Shown: in pieces, positions 55,712 to 64,000 of the stretch | Layout: the number at the start of each line of letters is the position of its first letter | How positions within the stretch are numbered: position 1 is the stretch's first letter | DNA from: CAWEHU01 sp963808965 | GTDB lineage: Bacteria > Pseudomonadota > Alphaproteobacteria > Acetobacterales > Acetobacteraceae | Reading direction: 5' to 3' | Assembly: GCA_963808965.1 (NCBI GenBank) | Contig: CAWEHU010000020.1 | Coordinates: 186,001 to 250,000, forward strand | DNA: 64,000 nt | Notes under the pieces: model-generated | What the model saw: the letters and a program-made list of their open reading frames with translations, nothing else | What the model was told of the DNA's origin: nothing | Database searches by the model: none | Made by a program: the position numbers and the translations under genes

Positions 55712-55895
55712 ATGATTACGCAAAGAACGGCTCCATTTTCTATCCGGAGCGCGGCTTTCTGCCGCAATCTCTCCGCGCTCTCATTGCGCGATTAAGCGGA
55801 TCTTAAACGCACAACCAAGAATAGTCAATGTCCGCCGCAAAATTCGCTCCCGTATCCCGCTTACCGAGTAGGACCTCAAAAAGCGATCCTAAGCG

Positions 55896-57414
55896 TTACG
55901 CCGGCGTTATTCGAGAGTTTCGTTTCCACAATCCGCACGTGAGCGAGAACGCGGCGAGCAGGCCAGAGATCCATAGACCACCGCGCGCAAATGGGGTCGG
56001 CGGGAGAGCGCCCGGCACGGGTAGAACCAGAACGCCGGGGACGCCCAGGCCAAGCCGGCCCAGTTCGTGCCCATACGCATCGAACCCCGCCGAGATCCCT
56101 GTATTGGCGGCGCGCATGAGTGGAAGGCCTTCCTCGACCGCCCGCATCCGTGCCGCTGCGAGATGCTGGCGAGGGCCGGTCGAAAAGCCGAACCAGGCAT
56201 CATTGGTGACATTCACGAGCCACGCCGGCCGGTCCGCCTCGTCGACCATCTCGCCGGGGTAGACTGCCTCGTAACAGATCAGCGGCCCAACCGGCGGCAA
56301 TCCGGGCACGTGGAGCGTTTCCGGCCCGGGACCGGCCGCAAATCCCCCGCCGGGAACCACCTGCACTGGCACCGGGATCCAACTCGGCTCAAACTCGCCA
56401 AACGGGACCAAGTGCCACTTATCGTATGCACCCGCTAAAGACCCGTCTGGCAGGATCGCAATGAGGCTGTTGCGGGGCCTTCCGTCCGAGTTCGAAGCGC
56501 ACGCTGCCGACCAGCGCGGGACTGCCTCCGGCCGCCGTTGCGATCGCAGCGCGCGCCGGGGCGTCGCTCTCGAGCAGGAACGGGCTGGCGGTCTCCGGCC
56601 AGACCACGACTTTGGGTCCTGGTCCCGCATCCGCCACGCCGCTGGCGGTCAGCGCCAGGTAACGCCGGAACGTCGCCAAGACCAGGTCACGATCCCACTT
56701 CTGGCCTTGCGCGACATTACCCTGAACCAGCACGGCCGCGAATCCCTGGGGCGGCGGCTCGGGCCGCTCAATTCGTGCCACTCCGAACGCGACCCACAGG
56801 GCCAGCGCGGCCGCGCCCCCGATCAGCCCGCGGCGGCCGAGGCAAGGCGTGCCCGCGAGAAGCAGAGTTGCGAAGGTGAGACCGGGCTCGCCGATCCAGG
56901 CAGCGGGTTGGATCAGTACGTCGCCGGCCGGGCCGGGGATCGCCCACACGCTACCCCACGGGTTCCATGGAAACCCGGTCGCGACGTATTGCCGGGCGAT
57001 GTCCGCGAGTACCCAGCCCCCGGCGAGCGCAAGGAGGCGGGGCCAGCCTGGAGAGGCAAGCCTCGCCAGGCCGACCGGGAGCGCGATGAACAAAGCCAGC
57101 ACCGCCGAGAGCGCCGGCACCGCGATCGGCACGAACCACCAGAAACGGGCGGCTTCGATCAGGATCGCCTCGGTGATCCAGTAGAGTCCGACCAGATGGT
57201 GCCCGAAGCCGAACCACCAGCCGCGTCGCGCTGCGATCATAGGGCCGCGCGCGCCGTCAATCAGCGCCAGGAGCCCCGGCACCGCGATCAGCAGGGCCGG
57301 AATGACGTGAAGCGGGGGAAGCGCAGCGGCGGAAACGACGCCGAGGGCCAAGGCCGCGAGATCAGCGCGCCAGCCCCTGAGCGATGCCGAGCGAAAGAGC
57401 AGACGACCGAACAC
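55896..57414 (-). CDS. lnt: Apolipoprotein N-acyltransferase (one frame break)
   Basis: Adds the third acyl chain to lipoproteins in the inner membrane. Joined, it is about 505 residues: six to seven N-terminal membrane helices (LAALALGVVSAAALPPLHVIPALLIAVPGLLAL...), a nitrilase-like periplasmic domain and a C-terminal helix. The catalytic Glu is in WPETASPF, the Lys in YDKWHLVPFGEF and the Cys in PLICYEAVYPGE. The break is near 56485-56495; removing one base joins GSVRFE to DGRPRNSLIAILPDG. GTG 57414 is my preferred start because the first helix follows; the frame is open to 57561. Confidence 0.88.
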
Positions 57415-57541
57415 GGGCGGCGGGCTACACGCCCGTTTGCGGCCGCGCAAGCGTGGCGCACCACCCTGCCCTGCCGCCGGCTTCCTATCGGGGGCTGCTC
57501 TTTCTTGGCATACCTTCGGCATCCCCGACCGAGACGTCCTC

Positions 57542-58805
57542 GTGCCCCAGACCGAAGCCACAGCGATTCAGCTGATCGACGCCGAAGCCGAAATCGCGCC
57601 GCCCCCGCCCCCCACGCCGGTCCACGGGCGCCACGGCCGGCTGATCCTCGGTGCCAGCCTGGTGCTCATCTCGCTCAATCTGAGGGGCGCGATAACCAGC
57701 ATCGGTCCCGTTCTGCGCGAGATCATTCGCGACGCGGGCCTTTCCGCAGCCGCAGCGAGCACGCTCACGACGCTGCCGTCGCTCTGCTTCGGCCTCGCCG
57801 CCCCACTCGCCCCCCTAGCCGCTCGCCGGATCGGCACCGAGCGCACCTTGCTCGCGATGGTTATCCTGCTGACGGGCGGTATCGCGCTTCGGGGCCTCGC
57901 CGGCGCGCCCGCTCTCTATGCCGGCCAGATTCTCGCGACCCTAGGCATAGGCGTGATCAACGTCTTGCTGCCCGGTCTGGTGAAACGCGATTTCGCGGAC
58001 CGGGTACCCCTGATGACCGGCCTTTACACGATGGGACTTTGCGCGGGCGGGGCGGGGGCGGCCGGGGCGACGGTGCCCCTGATGGTGGCCTTCGGGGGTT
58101 CATGGTCCGCTGCGCTCGCCTTCTGGGCTCTGCCCGCCGCGCTCGCCGCGCGTCGTGTGGGCAACTCGGCTGCCGCCGCGTGATCCCGCCGTCGTCCATG
58201 CCGCAACCCGTGTCCGGGGACTCTGGGCCGACCCGCTGGCTTGGCACGTCATGCTGTTCATGGGATTGCAGTCCGCCCTTGCCTACACGGTGATGGGTTG
58301 GCTCCCGCCCATGTTGCGCGATCGCGGACTTTCCCCGGTCGACGCTGGCCTCGTGCTGTCGATATCCGTCCTAGTGCAAGCAATCACCTGCCTGTTCGCC
58401 CCCGCGCTGGCTACGCGTGGCAAGGACCAGAAGCTCGCGAACGTGCTGAGCATGGCGCTCTGCGTTGTGGGCCTGATGGGCTGCTTCTTCGCTCCTCTGG
58501 GCACGATCTGGATCTGGGCGGTCGCGCTCGGGATGAGCCAGGGGGCGCTCTTCGCGATCGCGATGACGGTGATCGTGCTCCGCTCGCCCGATGCGCAGGT
58601 CGCGGCGCATCTCTCAAGCATGGCGCAAGGGGGCGGCTACATCCTCGCCAGCACCGGACCCCTGTTCGCTGGCCTGTTACGCGAGTGGACCGGAGGATGG
58701 AGCGCGGTCGCGCTGTTCTGTCTGCTGCTCGGGGGCGCGGGTGGGATCGCCGGATGGCTGGCGGGGCGGGCGCTGCATGTACGCGCCCGCATCGAGGCCG
58801 CCTGA
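57542..58805 (+). CDS. CynX/NimT-type MFS transporter (one frame break)
   Basis: About 420 residues after joining, twelve membrane helices. SLVLISLNLRGAITSIGPVLREI at the N-terminus and LATLGIGVINVLLPGLVKRDF are typical of the cyanate/nitroimidazole (CynX, NimT) branch. The second half begins WADPLAWHVMLFMGLQSALAYTVMGWLPPMLRD. The frame changes near 58146-58152 (GCGCGTCG), one base too many. Start GTG 57542 is plausible. No cyanase gene is nearby, so the substrate is unknown. Divergent from lnt. Confidence 0.85.
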
Positions 58806-58811
58806 ACCGAC

Positions 58812-59336
58812 CTATCGGCTGGCCGACTGCTCCCGCAGTTCACGGGCGCGGGCGAGGACCTTGTTCTCGATCTCGCCGACGGTCACCTGGCTGACGGGCG
58901 CGTCCACCCATTGCCCGTTCTGCTCGACCTGCCGGAAAATCGTCACGCGCACGCCGTCGGCGCGCAACTGACGGCCAAGGATGTAGGCGATGGCCTTGAA
59001 CCGCTCCCCCGAAGAGGCAGGCGGCTGATACCAGTCGGTGATAATGACCCCGCCGAACGGGTCGGCCGAGGCGAGCGGCATGAACGAGAGCGTGTCGAGC
59101 GCCCCGCGCCACAAATAGGCGTTCACCCCGAGAGCGCCGCCGGTATCCTTGCTGGCGTCAGCGTTCTTACCAACCCCAAGAACCAAGCCCTGGTCGCTGA
59201 ATAGCTTGCCCTGCTCGCCACCTTTGTAGCGGTAGTCCTGGTATTCGGTCTCGGCAACCGGGCGGCTCGCGCCGCAGCCGGCTAGGCCGACCAGCGAGAG
59301 CGCCAAGGCGAGCGAGGGAATCAGTCTGGAGGCCAT
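58812..59336 (-). CDS. DUF3576 family lipoprotein
   Basis: A 174-residue outer-membrane-type lipoprotein: signal MASRLIPSLALALSLVGLAGCG with lipobox LAGC. The mature part has VNAYLWRGALDTLSFMPLASADPFGGVIITDWYQPP, the DUF3576 hallmark, and ends in a helical tail ENKVLARARELREQ. The family has no proven function. AGGA lies eight bases before the ATG at 59336. Convergent with the MFS gene. Confidence 0.85.
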   Translation of the reverse strand: MASRLIPSLALALSLVGLAGCGASRPVAETEYQDYRYKGGEQGKLFSDQGLVLGVGKNADASKDTGGALGVNAYLWRGALDTLSFMPLASADPFGGVIITDWYQPPASSGERFKAIAYILGRQLRADGVRVTIFRQVEQNGQWVDAPVSQVTVGEIENKVLARARELREQSASR

Positions 59337-59439
59337 CAAGAGTCCTGCTTTCGGAGTCGAACCATCGCACATGGGCGGGTTCTGTAGCCTGCGCGCGTCC
59401 TCCCGCCAAGGCGACGAATGCGAGCGCAACGGAGGGCGC

Positions 59440-59471
59440 AAAAAGAGAACGCGGCGGGTTTCCCCGCCGCG
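59440..59471 (-). terminator. Intrinsic terminator of the porin gene
   Basis: A nine-base perfect GC stem (59450-59458 with 59463-59471, plus-strand numbering) around a four-base loop lies about 30 bases after the porin stop on the minus strand. It is followed by a T-rich tract (plus-strand CAAAAAGAGA at 59440-59449). This is the clearest intrinsic terminator in the window. Confidence 0.85.
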
Positions 59472-59499
59472 CTCCCGGTTTCGTCGGGAAAACGGTCGC

Positions 59500-61148
59500 C
59501 TACCAGGTAAAGCTCGTGCCCAAGGTGAGGACCTGGGAGGTGATGGTATTATGCTGTGCGCCGGCCAGCGGGCTTTGCGGCGTGCTGACCTGATTGGTGA
59601 TGAAGTCGAGCCCGTCCTCCTTCCGATCGCCCCAGAGATAGGAGACGAACAGCGCGAGGCCCGGTGCGACCGAGTAGGTGCCGCCAGCCGCCAGACCGCG
59701 CTCGCGCCGCTGACCAACCAGCGGAGAGAAGCCGACATTGGAGGCTGTTGGGCTGCAGAACGTGCCGCACGGACCCGAAGACCCAGGGCTGTAATACTGG
59801 AAGGACTGAACGCCGACCACGACGGGGCCATACGTGTAAGAAGCGCCGGCCAGCCAGGCGAGCGAGTTGGACGATCCGACTGGCGATTGAGTCCACTGGC
59901 CGTTGAAGCGGCCGCCCTGCACCATTCCACCCACCGTCAGGCCGGCGAAGGTTACGGCAACGCCGCCCATACCGGCGCTGAGTCCGTCGAACTGGTTCCG
60001 ATTCCCAGCGGCCAGCGGCAGGCTCGAGTCGGAGACCATGCCGCTTCCGACGTAGTTTACGTTGGCGGCCAATCCCACAGACCCGAACGTGCCGCGATAG
60101 CGAGCGCCGACGTCGACGGTATTGCGGCGGCGCGTGTAATCGGCGGTGCTGGTCGAGGCAAGTCGGTCACAGCCCGCGCCGGCGATGCCTTGGGTCGCTG
60201 GGATGAAGGCGTTGATCGAGTCACTGCCGTTGCATCCGGAGGAACCGGCCGCCTCGCCCACGTTGCCCGTATTCGGCTCGTACGCAATGCCGAAATCCAC
60301 GCCGTAGAACTGGGGCGAGAGATAGATGATTTTGTTGGTGGTATAGAGCTGGCCGACGTCGGCGAATGGCCAAGTCGGCTGGGCTACGCCGGCGACTGCG
60401 TTGTTGATGTCGCCGTTCCAGCCGCCGTCGTTGAAATTTTCGAAGTTGCCGACCATGTAACAGTCCGGACGGGCCGTCAGTCGAGCCGAAGCGCAATGTG
60501 CCTAGCTGGTCCGTGCCGATGTAGCCCCACTCGCGGCGGATATACAACTCGCCTCTCTGACGGGCCTGCTGGCTAGATGGAACCATACACGCCGTTGCCG
60601 GCCCCTGAGTTATTATCCTGCCGGATTTCCAATGACGCCCCGTATTTCAGCCCGTTCGCCGCGACACCGTCGAAGCCGGGATAGAGACGGGTGTAGCTCG
60701 TAATGGTATAGTTGGATTGCTTATTCCTTTGCAGGACGAAGCCGGCCGGAGGCGCGACGGGGGTGGCGGCTGACAAGCGCGCACCGGTCGGGGTGCCGCC
60801 CAAGAGCACGCCCAAGCCGTTCACGTTACCGGCGCCCCTAAAGGGAACGGGCGTGAGGAACGCGCTGCCTCCGGAGATGACAGCGCCGGTGCCTGCCACG
60901 GTTCCGGTGGTCGTGACAGCAGGAACGGTTGTTGGCGCGGTATTCGTGAACACCTGCTGATTGACGTCGCCGTCGGCGATGACGCCGCCAAAGACGCGGA
61001 TACGGCCATTCAAGCGGACCGTGATAGTGCCGGGCGCGGGGCCGGCCGCCTGGCCGGAATTGTCAGAGGACGACTGGGCAAAACCTGTATCGGCCAGGAC
61101 CGTCGTGACGCCCAACACGGCCACCGTGGCCAGCAGGAGCTTACGCAT
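59500..61148 (-). CDS. Outer-membrane porin (two frame breaks)
   Basis: About 548 residues after joining: signal peptide MRKLLLATVAVLGVTTVLADTGFA, then alternating beta-strand sequence with Gly and aromatic residues (TVRLNGRIRVFGGV, LKYGASLEIRQDN, ELYIRREWGYIGTDQLGTLRFGSTDG), ending in an aromatic TSFTW, the C-terminal Phe/Trp signature of barrel proteins. The motif RREWGYIGTDQLGTLRFGSTDG resembles general porins of Acetobacteraceae. Frame changes lie near 60579-60582 (TT in GGTTCC) and 60454-60470; one extra base at each. GAGGAGG precedes the ATG. A strong terminator follows. Confidence 0.85.
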
Positions 61149-61158
61149 TCAAACCTCC

Positions 61159-61359
61159 TCAACACGCCGGCTCAACCGGCGGACGTTTAGGCCCCGACCC
61201 GTTCCCTCCGGATGGCATCCGGCGTTGTTTGGCCGAACGCATGCATTCACGACAGGGCAGCCAGACCTCGGCCGGAATATGATCGTCCGAATTACATTCC
61301 CGCAATCGCTTGCCGCACTGCAGCATGGCATTTCCGAAACACTGTGTCTCGGTCGCCAC
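61159..61359 (-). CDS. Small Cys-rich hypothetical protein (66 aa)
   Basis: GTG 61359, with GGAAG four bases upstream, encodes a 66-residue basic protein with several Cys residues, including a CRECM pair (WLPCRECMRSAKQ) and ones near residues 7, 15 and 21 (ETQCFGN, LQCGKRLREC). The pattern resembles a small zinc-binding protein. It sits between the thiE-like gene and the porin on the same strand. No family recognised. Confidence 0.4.
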   Translation of the reverse strand: MATETQCFGNAMLQCGKRLRECNSDDHIPAEVWLPCRECMRSAKQRRMPSGGNGSGPKRPPVEPAC

Positions 61360-61375
61360 AGGCTTCCGTCAGCGA

Positions 61376-61975
61376 CTAGGACAGAGCCCCGATTGCGCCG
61401 GCGCCCACGCAAAAACGCGGCGGCAGCCGGCGGATGTTGCTGCCATTCACGCCGCCAAGCGCCAGAACTGGAAAAAAACCGCTCGACCGCGCCGCTTTTC
61501 CCCATTTTGCCGGGCCAAGTGCAGGGAGCCCCGGATGGCTGGCCGTCGGGAAAGCGGGGGAAAGGAAAGCGAGTGTGGCCCCGGCGTCACGGCAGCGTCT
61601 TAAATCCGCGACACTATGCGCCGAGCTGGTCACGAGCCGGCCGCGAAGCCTCGTCAACCCCGGCCAGCGGCCTGCGCGAAGATGCACCCCGGCGCGGAGC
61701 TTACGGGCCAGACGAACGTCGCCCGCCACGACCAGCCGCAGCTTCCGCTGCCGGCATAGGCGGGCCAGCTCGCATCCGAGGAGAACGCGATCGGGCTCTC
61801 CGTCATGGCGCAGCACGACGCCGGCCAGCCCTTTCGGCAGGCGGGCCACCGTTGCCAGCGGGTCCGCCAGTCGCCGGGAGTCGGTGAAAAGCCACAGCAC
61901 GGGCAAGCTTGGCCCCCGCGCCCGGCGCCGCCGTGCCTTGACGGCGCGCGCCCAGGCTACAAGCCTCTCATCCAT
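61376..61975 (-). CDS. thiE: Thiamine phosphate synthase / TenI-like protein
   Basis: A 199-residue TIM-barrel protein of the ThiE/TenI group: LPVLWLFTDSRRLADPLATVARLPKGLAGVVLRH at the start, HLRAGR in the middle, then TSSAHSVADLRRCRDAGATLAFLSPAFPTASHPGLPALGP and PVLALGGVN near the end. The pyrophosphate-binding Arg/Lys set of true ThiE is incomplete by eye, so TenI-like regulation or aminopyrimidine chemistry is possible. ATG 61975 has GGGAG about six bases upstream and shares its bases with the yggS start on the other strand. Confidence 0.78.
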   Translation of the reverse strand: MDERLVAWARAVKARRRRARGPSLPVLWLFTDSRRLADPLATVARLPKGLAGVVLRHDGEPDRVLLGCELARLCRQRKLRLVVAGDVRLARKLRAGVHLRAGRWPGLTRLRGRLVTSSAHSVADLRRCRDAGATLAFLSPAFPTASHPGLPALGPAKWGKAARSSGFFPVLALGGVNGSNIRRLPPRFCVGAGAIGALS

Positions 61976-62669
61976 GCCCGCTCCCGACTTTTCCGCATGC
62001 CGCGCCGCGGATATCGCCGAGAATCTGCGGCGCGTTCGCGGCCGGATCGCGGAAGCCGCGCTGCGCGCCGGCCGGCAGCCCGAGGATGTGACGCTCGTGG
62101 CGGTCTCCAAGACCAAACCGGCCGAAGCCGTGCTCGCGGCGCTCGAAGCGGGTCATAGCGTGTTCGGGGAGAATCGCGTCCAGGAAGCGGCGACGAAATT
62201 CCCTCCGCTCCGGGCCCGCTTCCCCGGGCTCCGCTTGCATGTCATCGGCGGGCTCCAGACCAACAAGGCGCGCGATGCCGTGCGCCTCGCCGAGGTGATC
62301 GAAAGTCTCGACCGTCCCCGGCTCGCCGACGCGCTTGCCGCCGCGATGGCGAAGGAGGGCCGTCAACCCCGGCTCCTGATCGAAGTCAATGTCGGGGATG
62401 AACTGCAAAAGTCCGGCATTCCCCGTAATGACGCGGACACGTTCATTGCCGACTGCAAGGACCGGTTCGGCCGTGCCCTGACCGGGCTGATGTGCGTGCC
62501 CCCGGCCGACCAGGATCCCGCCCCGCACTTCATCTGGCTTGCCGATCGGGCGGCGCGTCACGGGCTTGCCGACGTGTCGATGGGCATGTCGGCGGATTTT
62601 GAAACGGCGATCGCCTGCGGAGCCACGATCGTCCGGGTCGGCAGCGCCCTGTTCGGGACGCGACCCTGA
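61974..62669 (+). CDS. yggS: YggS family PLP homeostasis protein
   Basis: PLP-binding protein of 231 residues (COG0325, PLPBP). The PLP Lys is in LVAVSKTKPAEAV, then FGENRVQEAATKF, LHVIGGLQTNKARDAV, LLIEVNVGDELQKSGI, LTGLMCVPP, and the C-terminal DVSMGMSADFETAIACGATIVRVGSALFG phosphate site. It is not an enzyme but buffers pyridoxal phosphate. The ATG overlaps the thiE-like start codon on the opposite strand (shared CATG at 61973-61976), and it lacks a clear ribosome site of its own. Confidence 0.93.
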   Translation: MPAPDFSACRAADIAENLRRVRGRIAEAALRAGRQPEDVTLVAVSKTKPAEAVLAALEAGHSVFGENRVQEAATKFPPLRARFPGLRLHVIGGLQTNKARDAVRLAEVIESLDRPRLADALAAAMAKEGRQPRLLIEVNVGDELQKSGIPRNDADTFIADCKDRFGRALTGLMCVPPADQDPAPHFIWLADRAARHGLADVSMGMSADFETAIACGATIVRVGSALFGTRP

Positions 62670-62688
62670 AGCACGCACATCCGTTTCT

Positions 62689-63408
62689 TCAGGCAATTCC
62701 CCCGTTTACCGAGATGGTCTGCCCGGTGATGTAGGAAGCGCGATCGGAGGCCAGAAAGCCCACGAGCTCGGCCACCTCCTCGGGCTTGCCCGCGCGTTTC
62801 ATCGGCACGATCTCGGCGATCCGCTTGGGGTCGAGCACTGCGCGAACCGCCGGCGAATCAATGATACCTGGCGCGACGGTGTTGGCGGTGATCCCGCGGC
62901 TCGCGACCTCATGCGACAATGCCCGCATGGCGCCAATCAGCCCAGCCTTGGCTGCTGCGTAGTTCACCTGGCCACGATTGCCCATGATCGCCGCGAGCGA
63001 GGAAATGGCGACGATGCGTCCCCAGCGCGTCCCGATCATCGGCAGCAGCATCGGACGCACGACCGCGTAGAAGCCGTTCAGCGTTACTTCCAGTACGCCG
63101 CGCCATTGCCGCTCAGTCATCGCGGCGAGTGGCACGTCTTCGTGCGTACCCGCATTGTGGACCAGCACCTGCGGCACGCCCGCATCCAGCACCGGGCGCA
63201 AGGCGGCTTCGGTCGCGGCGAAATCGGTGACATCGCAGCACAGCGTCTCGGCCGAGCCGCCACCGGCTTGTATCACGCGCGCCAGAGCTTCGGCCGCGCT
63301 GAGGCTGACATGCGCGTGGACGATGACGTGCAGCCCATCCGCAGCGAGACGGCGGCAGATCGCCGCACCGATCGGACTCGCGCCGCCTGTCACCAGGGCG
63401 CGTCTCAT
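62689..63408 (-). CDS. fabG: 3-oxoacyl-ACP reductase (FabG/SDR)
   Basis: A 239-residue short-chain dehydrogenase with the cofactor loop VTGGASPIGAAICRRLA, the NAG motif HNAGTHED, catalytic Ser in AISSLAAI, YAAAKAG with Tyr and Lys, and the SVNGG ending. It reduces 3-oxoacyl-ACP. Its start overlaps the dehydratase stop in ATGA, so both belong to one operon that continues to the right. The pairing with a hotdog dehydratase suggests an aryl-polyene or specialised fatty-acid cluster. Confidence 0.9.
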   Translation of the reverse strand: MRRALVTGGASPIGAAICRRLAADGLHVIVHAHVSLSAAEALARVIQAGGGSAETLCCDVTDFAATEAALRPVLDAGVPQVLVHNAGTHEDVPLAAMTERQWRGVLEVTLNGFYAVVRPMLLPMIGTRWGRIVAISSLAAIMGNRGQVNYAAAKAGLIGAMRALSHEVASRGITANTVAPGIIDSPAVRAVLDPKRIAEIVPMKRAGKPEEVAELVGFLASDRASYITGQTISVNGGIA

Positions 63409-63836
63409 TCCGGGACCGCGATGGCCACTCGGCCGGAGAGAAGCTGGCAGCCATTCTCCGCGCGCAAGAAGATCCTGTAGATCAACCCGGTTCTATCGCG
63501 CAGCTCCAGCACGGCTTCCACTTCCAGCACGTCGAACGCCGGATTGTCCAGGCGATCCACCTCAAGCTCTACGTCTCGCAAGGAGGCGAGATAGCCCGGC
63601 TTCTGCTTCGTGCCAGAGGCGGTCAGCGCCCCGTGCAGCGCGGCCGCCTGCAATCCGTACTCGATGCCACAAACCGCGCCGAGGCGGCCAGCAGGCCCGC
63701 ACAGCGGATTATCGGCCGACAAGTGCGAGCGGGTGCGGCAGACGATCCCGCCCGGGGTCCACGAGGCGACCTCGTCCAGCAGGCACATCGCACCCTGGTG
63801 CGGGATCAGGTCCTGAATGCGGGTCCCGACCGGCAC
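63405..63836 (-). CDS. Hotdog-fold 3-hydroxyacyl-ACP dehydratase (ApeP/FabZ-like)
   Basis: A 143-residue protein. LIPHQGAMCLLDEVASWT is the dehydratase-type motif with the active His; the segment with GIEYGLQAAALHG supplies the acidic side, and PGYLASLRDVELEVDRLD follows. Such FabZ-like proteins in aryl-polyene clusters are called ApeP. GTG 63836 is chosen because the motif follows at a normal distance; it overlaps the preceding gene by 31 bases. The open frame to 63986 is read-through of that gene in another frame. Confidence 0.8.
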   Translation of the reverse strand: MPVGTRIQDLIPHQGAMCLLDEVASWTPGGIVCRTRSHLSADNPLCGPAGRLGAVCGIEYGLQAAALHGALTASGTKQKPGYLASLRDVELEVDRLDNPAFDVLEVEAVLELRDRTGLIYRIFLRAENGCQLLSGRVAIAVPE

Positions 63837-64000
63837 GGCTCCACCTCGATTTCGATCCGCCCGTCCAGCAACTCGGCCTGCATCGCATCGGGCTCGGAGC
63901 GGGCAAGCGCTTCCAACAGCGGCAGCGCGCGAGCCGCCGGATTGCCGGCGGCGAGCCGACGCAGACCGGGCACGCGCGGTTCCCATGCACCGGCCTCGAC
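63806..64000 (-). CDS. C-terminal part of a gene upstream of the dehydratase (cut by the window edge)
   Basis: The last 64 codons of a minus-strand gene entering from the right (AWEPRVPGLRRLAAGNPAARALPLL, ending VEPCRSGPAFRT), with its stop codon at 63806-63808. It overlaps the dehydratase start. By gene order it could be a beta-ketoacyl synthase or another cluster component, but the fragment itself carries no diagnostic motif, so no function is assigned. Confidence 0.55.
   Translation of the reverse strand, partial: VEAGAWEPRVPGLRRLAAGNPAARALPLLEALARSEPDAMQAELLDGRIEIEVEPCRSGPAFRT

Noticed and set aside
1..64000. CRISPR arrays, insertion sequences, prophage or integrase genes
   Set aside because: No regularly spaced repeats, transposase, integrase or phage structural motifs were seen on either strand.

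Overview
The window is GC-rich (roughly two thirds G+C), densely coding, with many GTG/TTG starts and 1-4 base gene overlaps. The gene families (short citrate synthase, alphaproteobacterial-type NrdA, CynX-like MFS, DUF3576 lipoprotein, large porin, GH17-GT2 glucan synthase) point to an alphaproteobacterium. My best guess is Rhodospirillales/Acetobacteraceae, inferred from family resemblance and not proven. Nitrite reductase, a tannase-family esterase, a beta-glucan synthase and exopolysaccharide genes suggest a soil- or plant-associated, facultatively denitrifying organism.

Layout. 0.1-1.7 kb: copper nitrite reductase nirK behind a textbook NnrR box. 1.8-9.7 kb: housekeeping genes (tartrate/malate dehydrogenase-like, GDPD, citrate synthase gltA, SixA, metallophosphatase, CsaA, xanthine phosphoribosyltransferase), with a DnaA-box cluster at about 5.05 kb. 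9.8-20.7 kb: orphan amino-acid-type binding protein, secreted tannase-family esterase, CNNM protein, GH17-GT2 fusion, ComM, YraN. 20.8-24.8 kb: dppBCDF-type peptide ABC transporter without a binding protein. 24.8-32.6 kb: AI-2E-type permease, XRE regulator, a compact run Nudix-alaX-sseA-metC, and selB on the other strand. 33.3-46.0 kb: exopolysaccharide genes in two blocks (gtrA, priming sugar transferase, two GT2; then Wzc-type kinase, Wzx-type flippase, WecG/TagA transferase), separated by nrdA, an AT-richer island and a VapBC module. 46-54.5 kb: guaA, then a sugar-phosphate run gnd-HAD-pgi-DUF2090 aldolase-like, ClC channel, purU. 54.5-64 kb: small regulators, lnt, MFS, DUF3576 lipoprotein, porin with a strong terminator, thiE/tenI-like and yggS starting on one shared CATG, and the edge of a fatty-acid/aryl-polyene-like cluster (fabG, hotdog dehydratase, partial upstream gene).

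A dominant feature is frame breakage. Ten otherwise well conserved genes, including normally essential ones (nrdA, lnt), are each split by one to three single-base frame changes. Most look like +1 insertions, several in short homopolymers. This fits uncorrected sequencing error better than pseudogene decay; I annotate these genes as whole CDSs and give the break points.

No tRNA, rRNA, CRISPR array or recognisable insertion sequence was seen. The most promising regions for something new are the AT-richer island replacing nrdB after nrdA, the candidate origin at 5 kb, the stand-alone DUF2090 protein in the pgi run, and the right-edge polyene/fatty-acid cluster.
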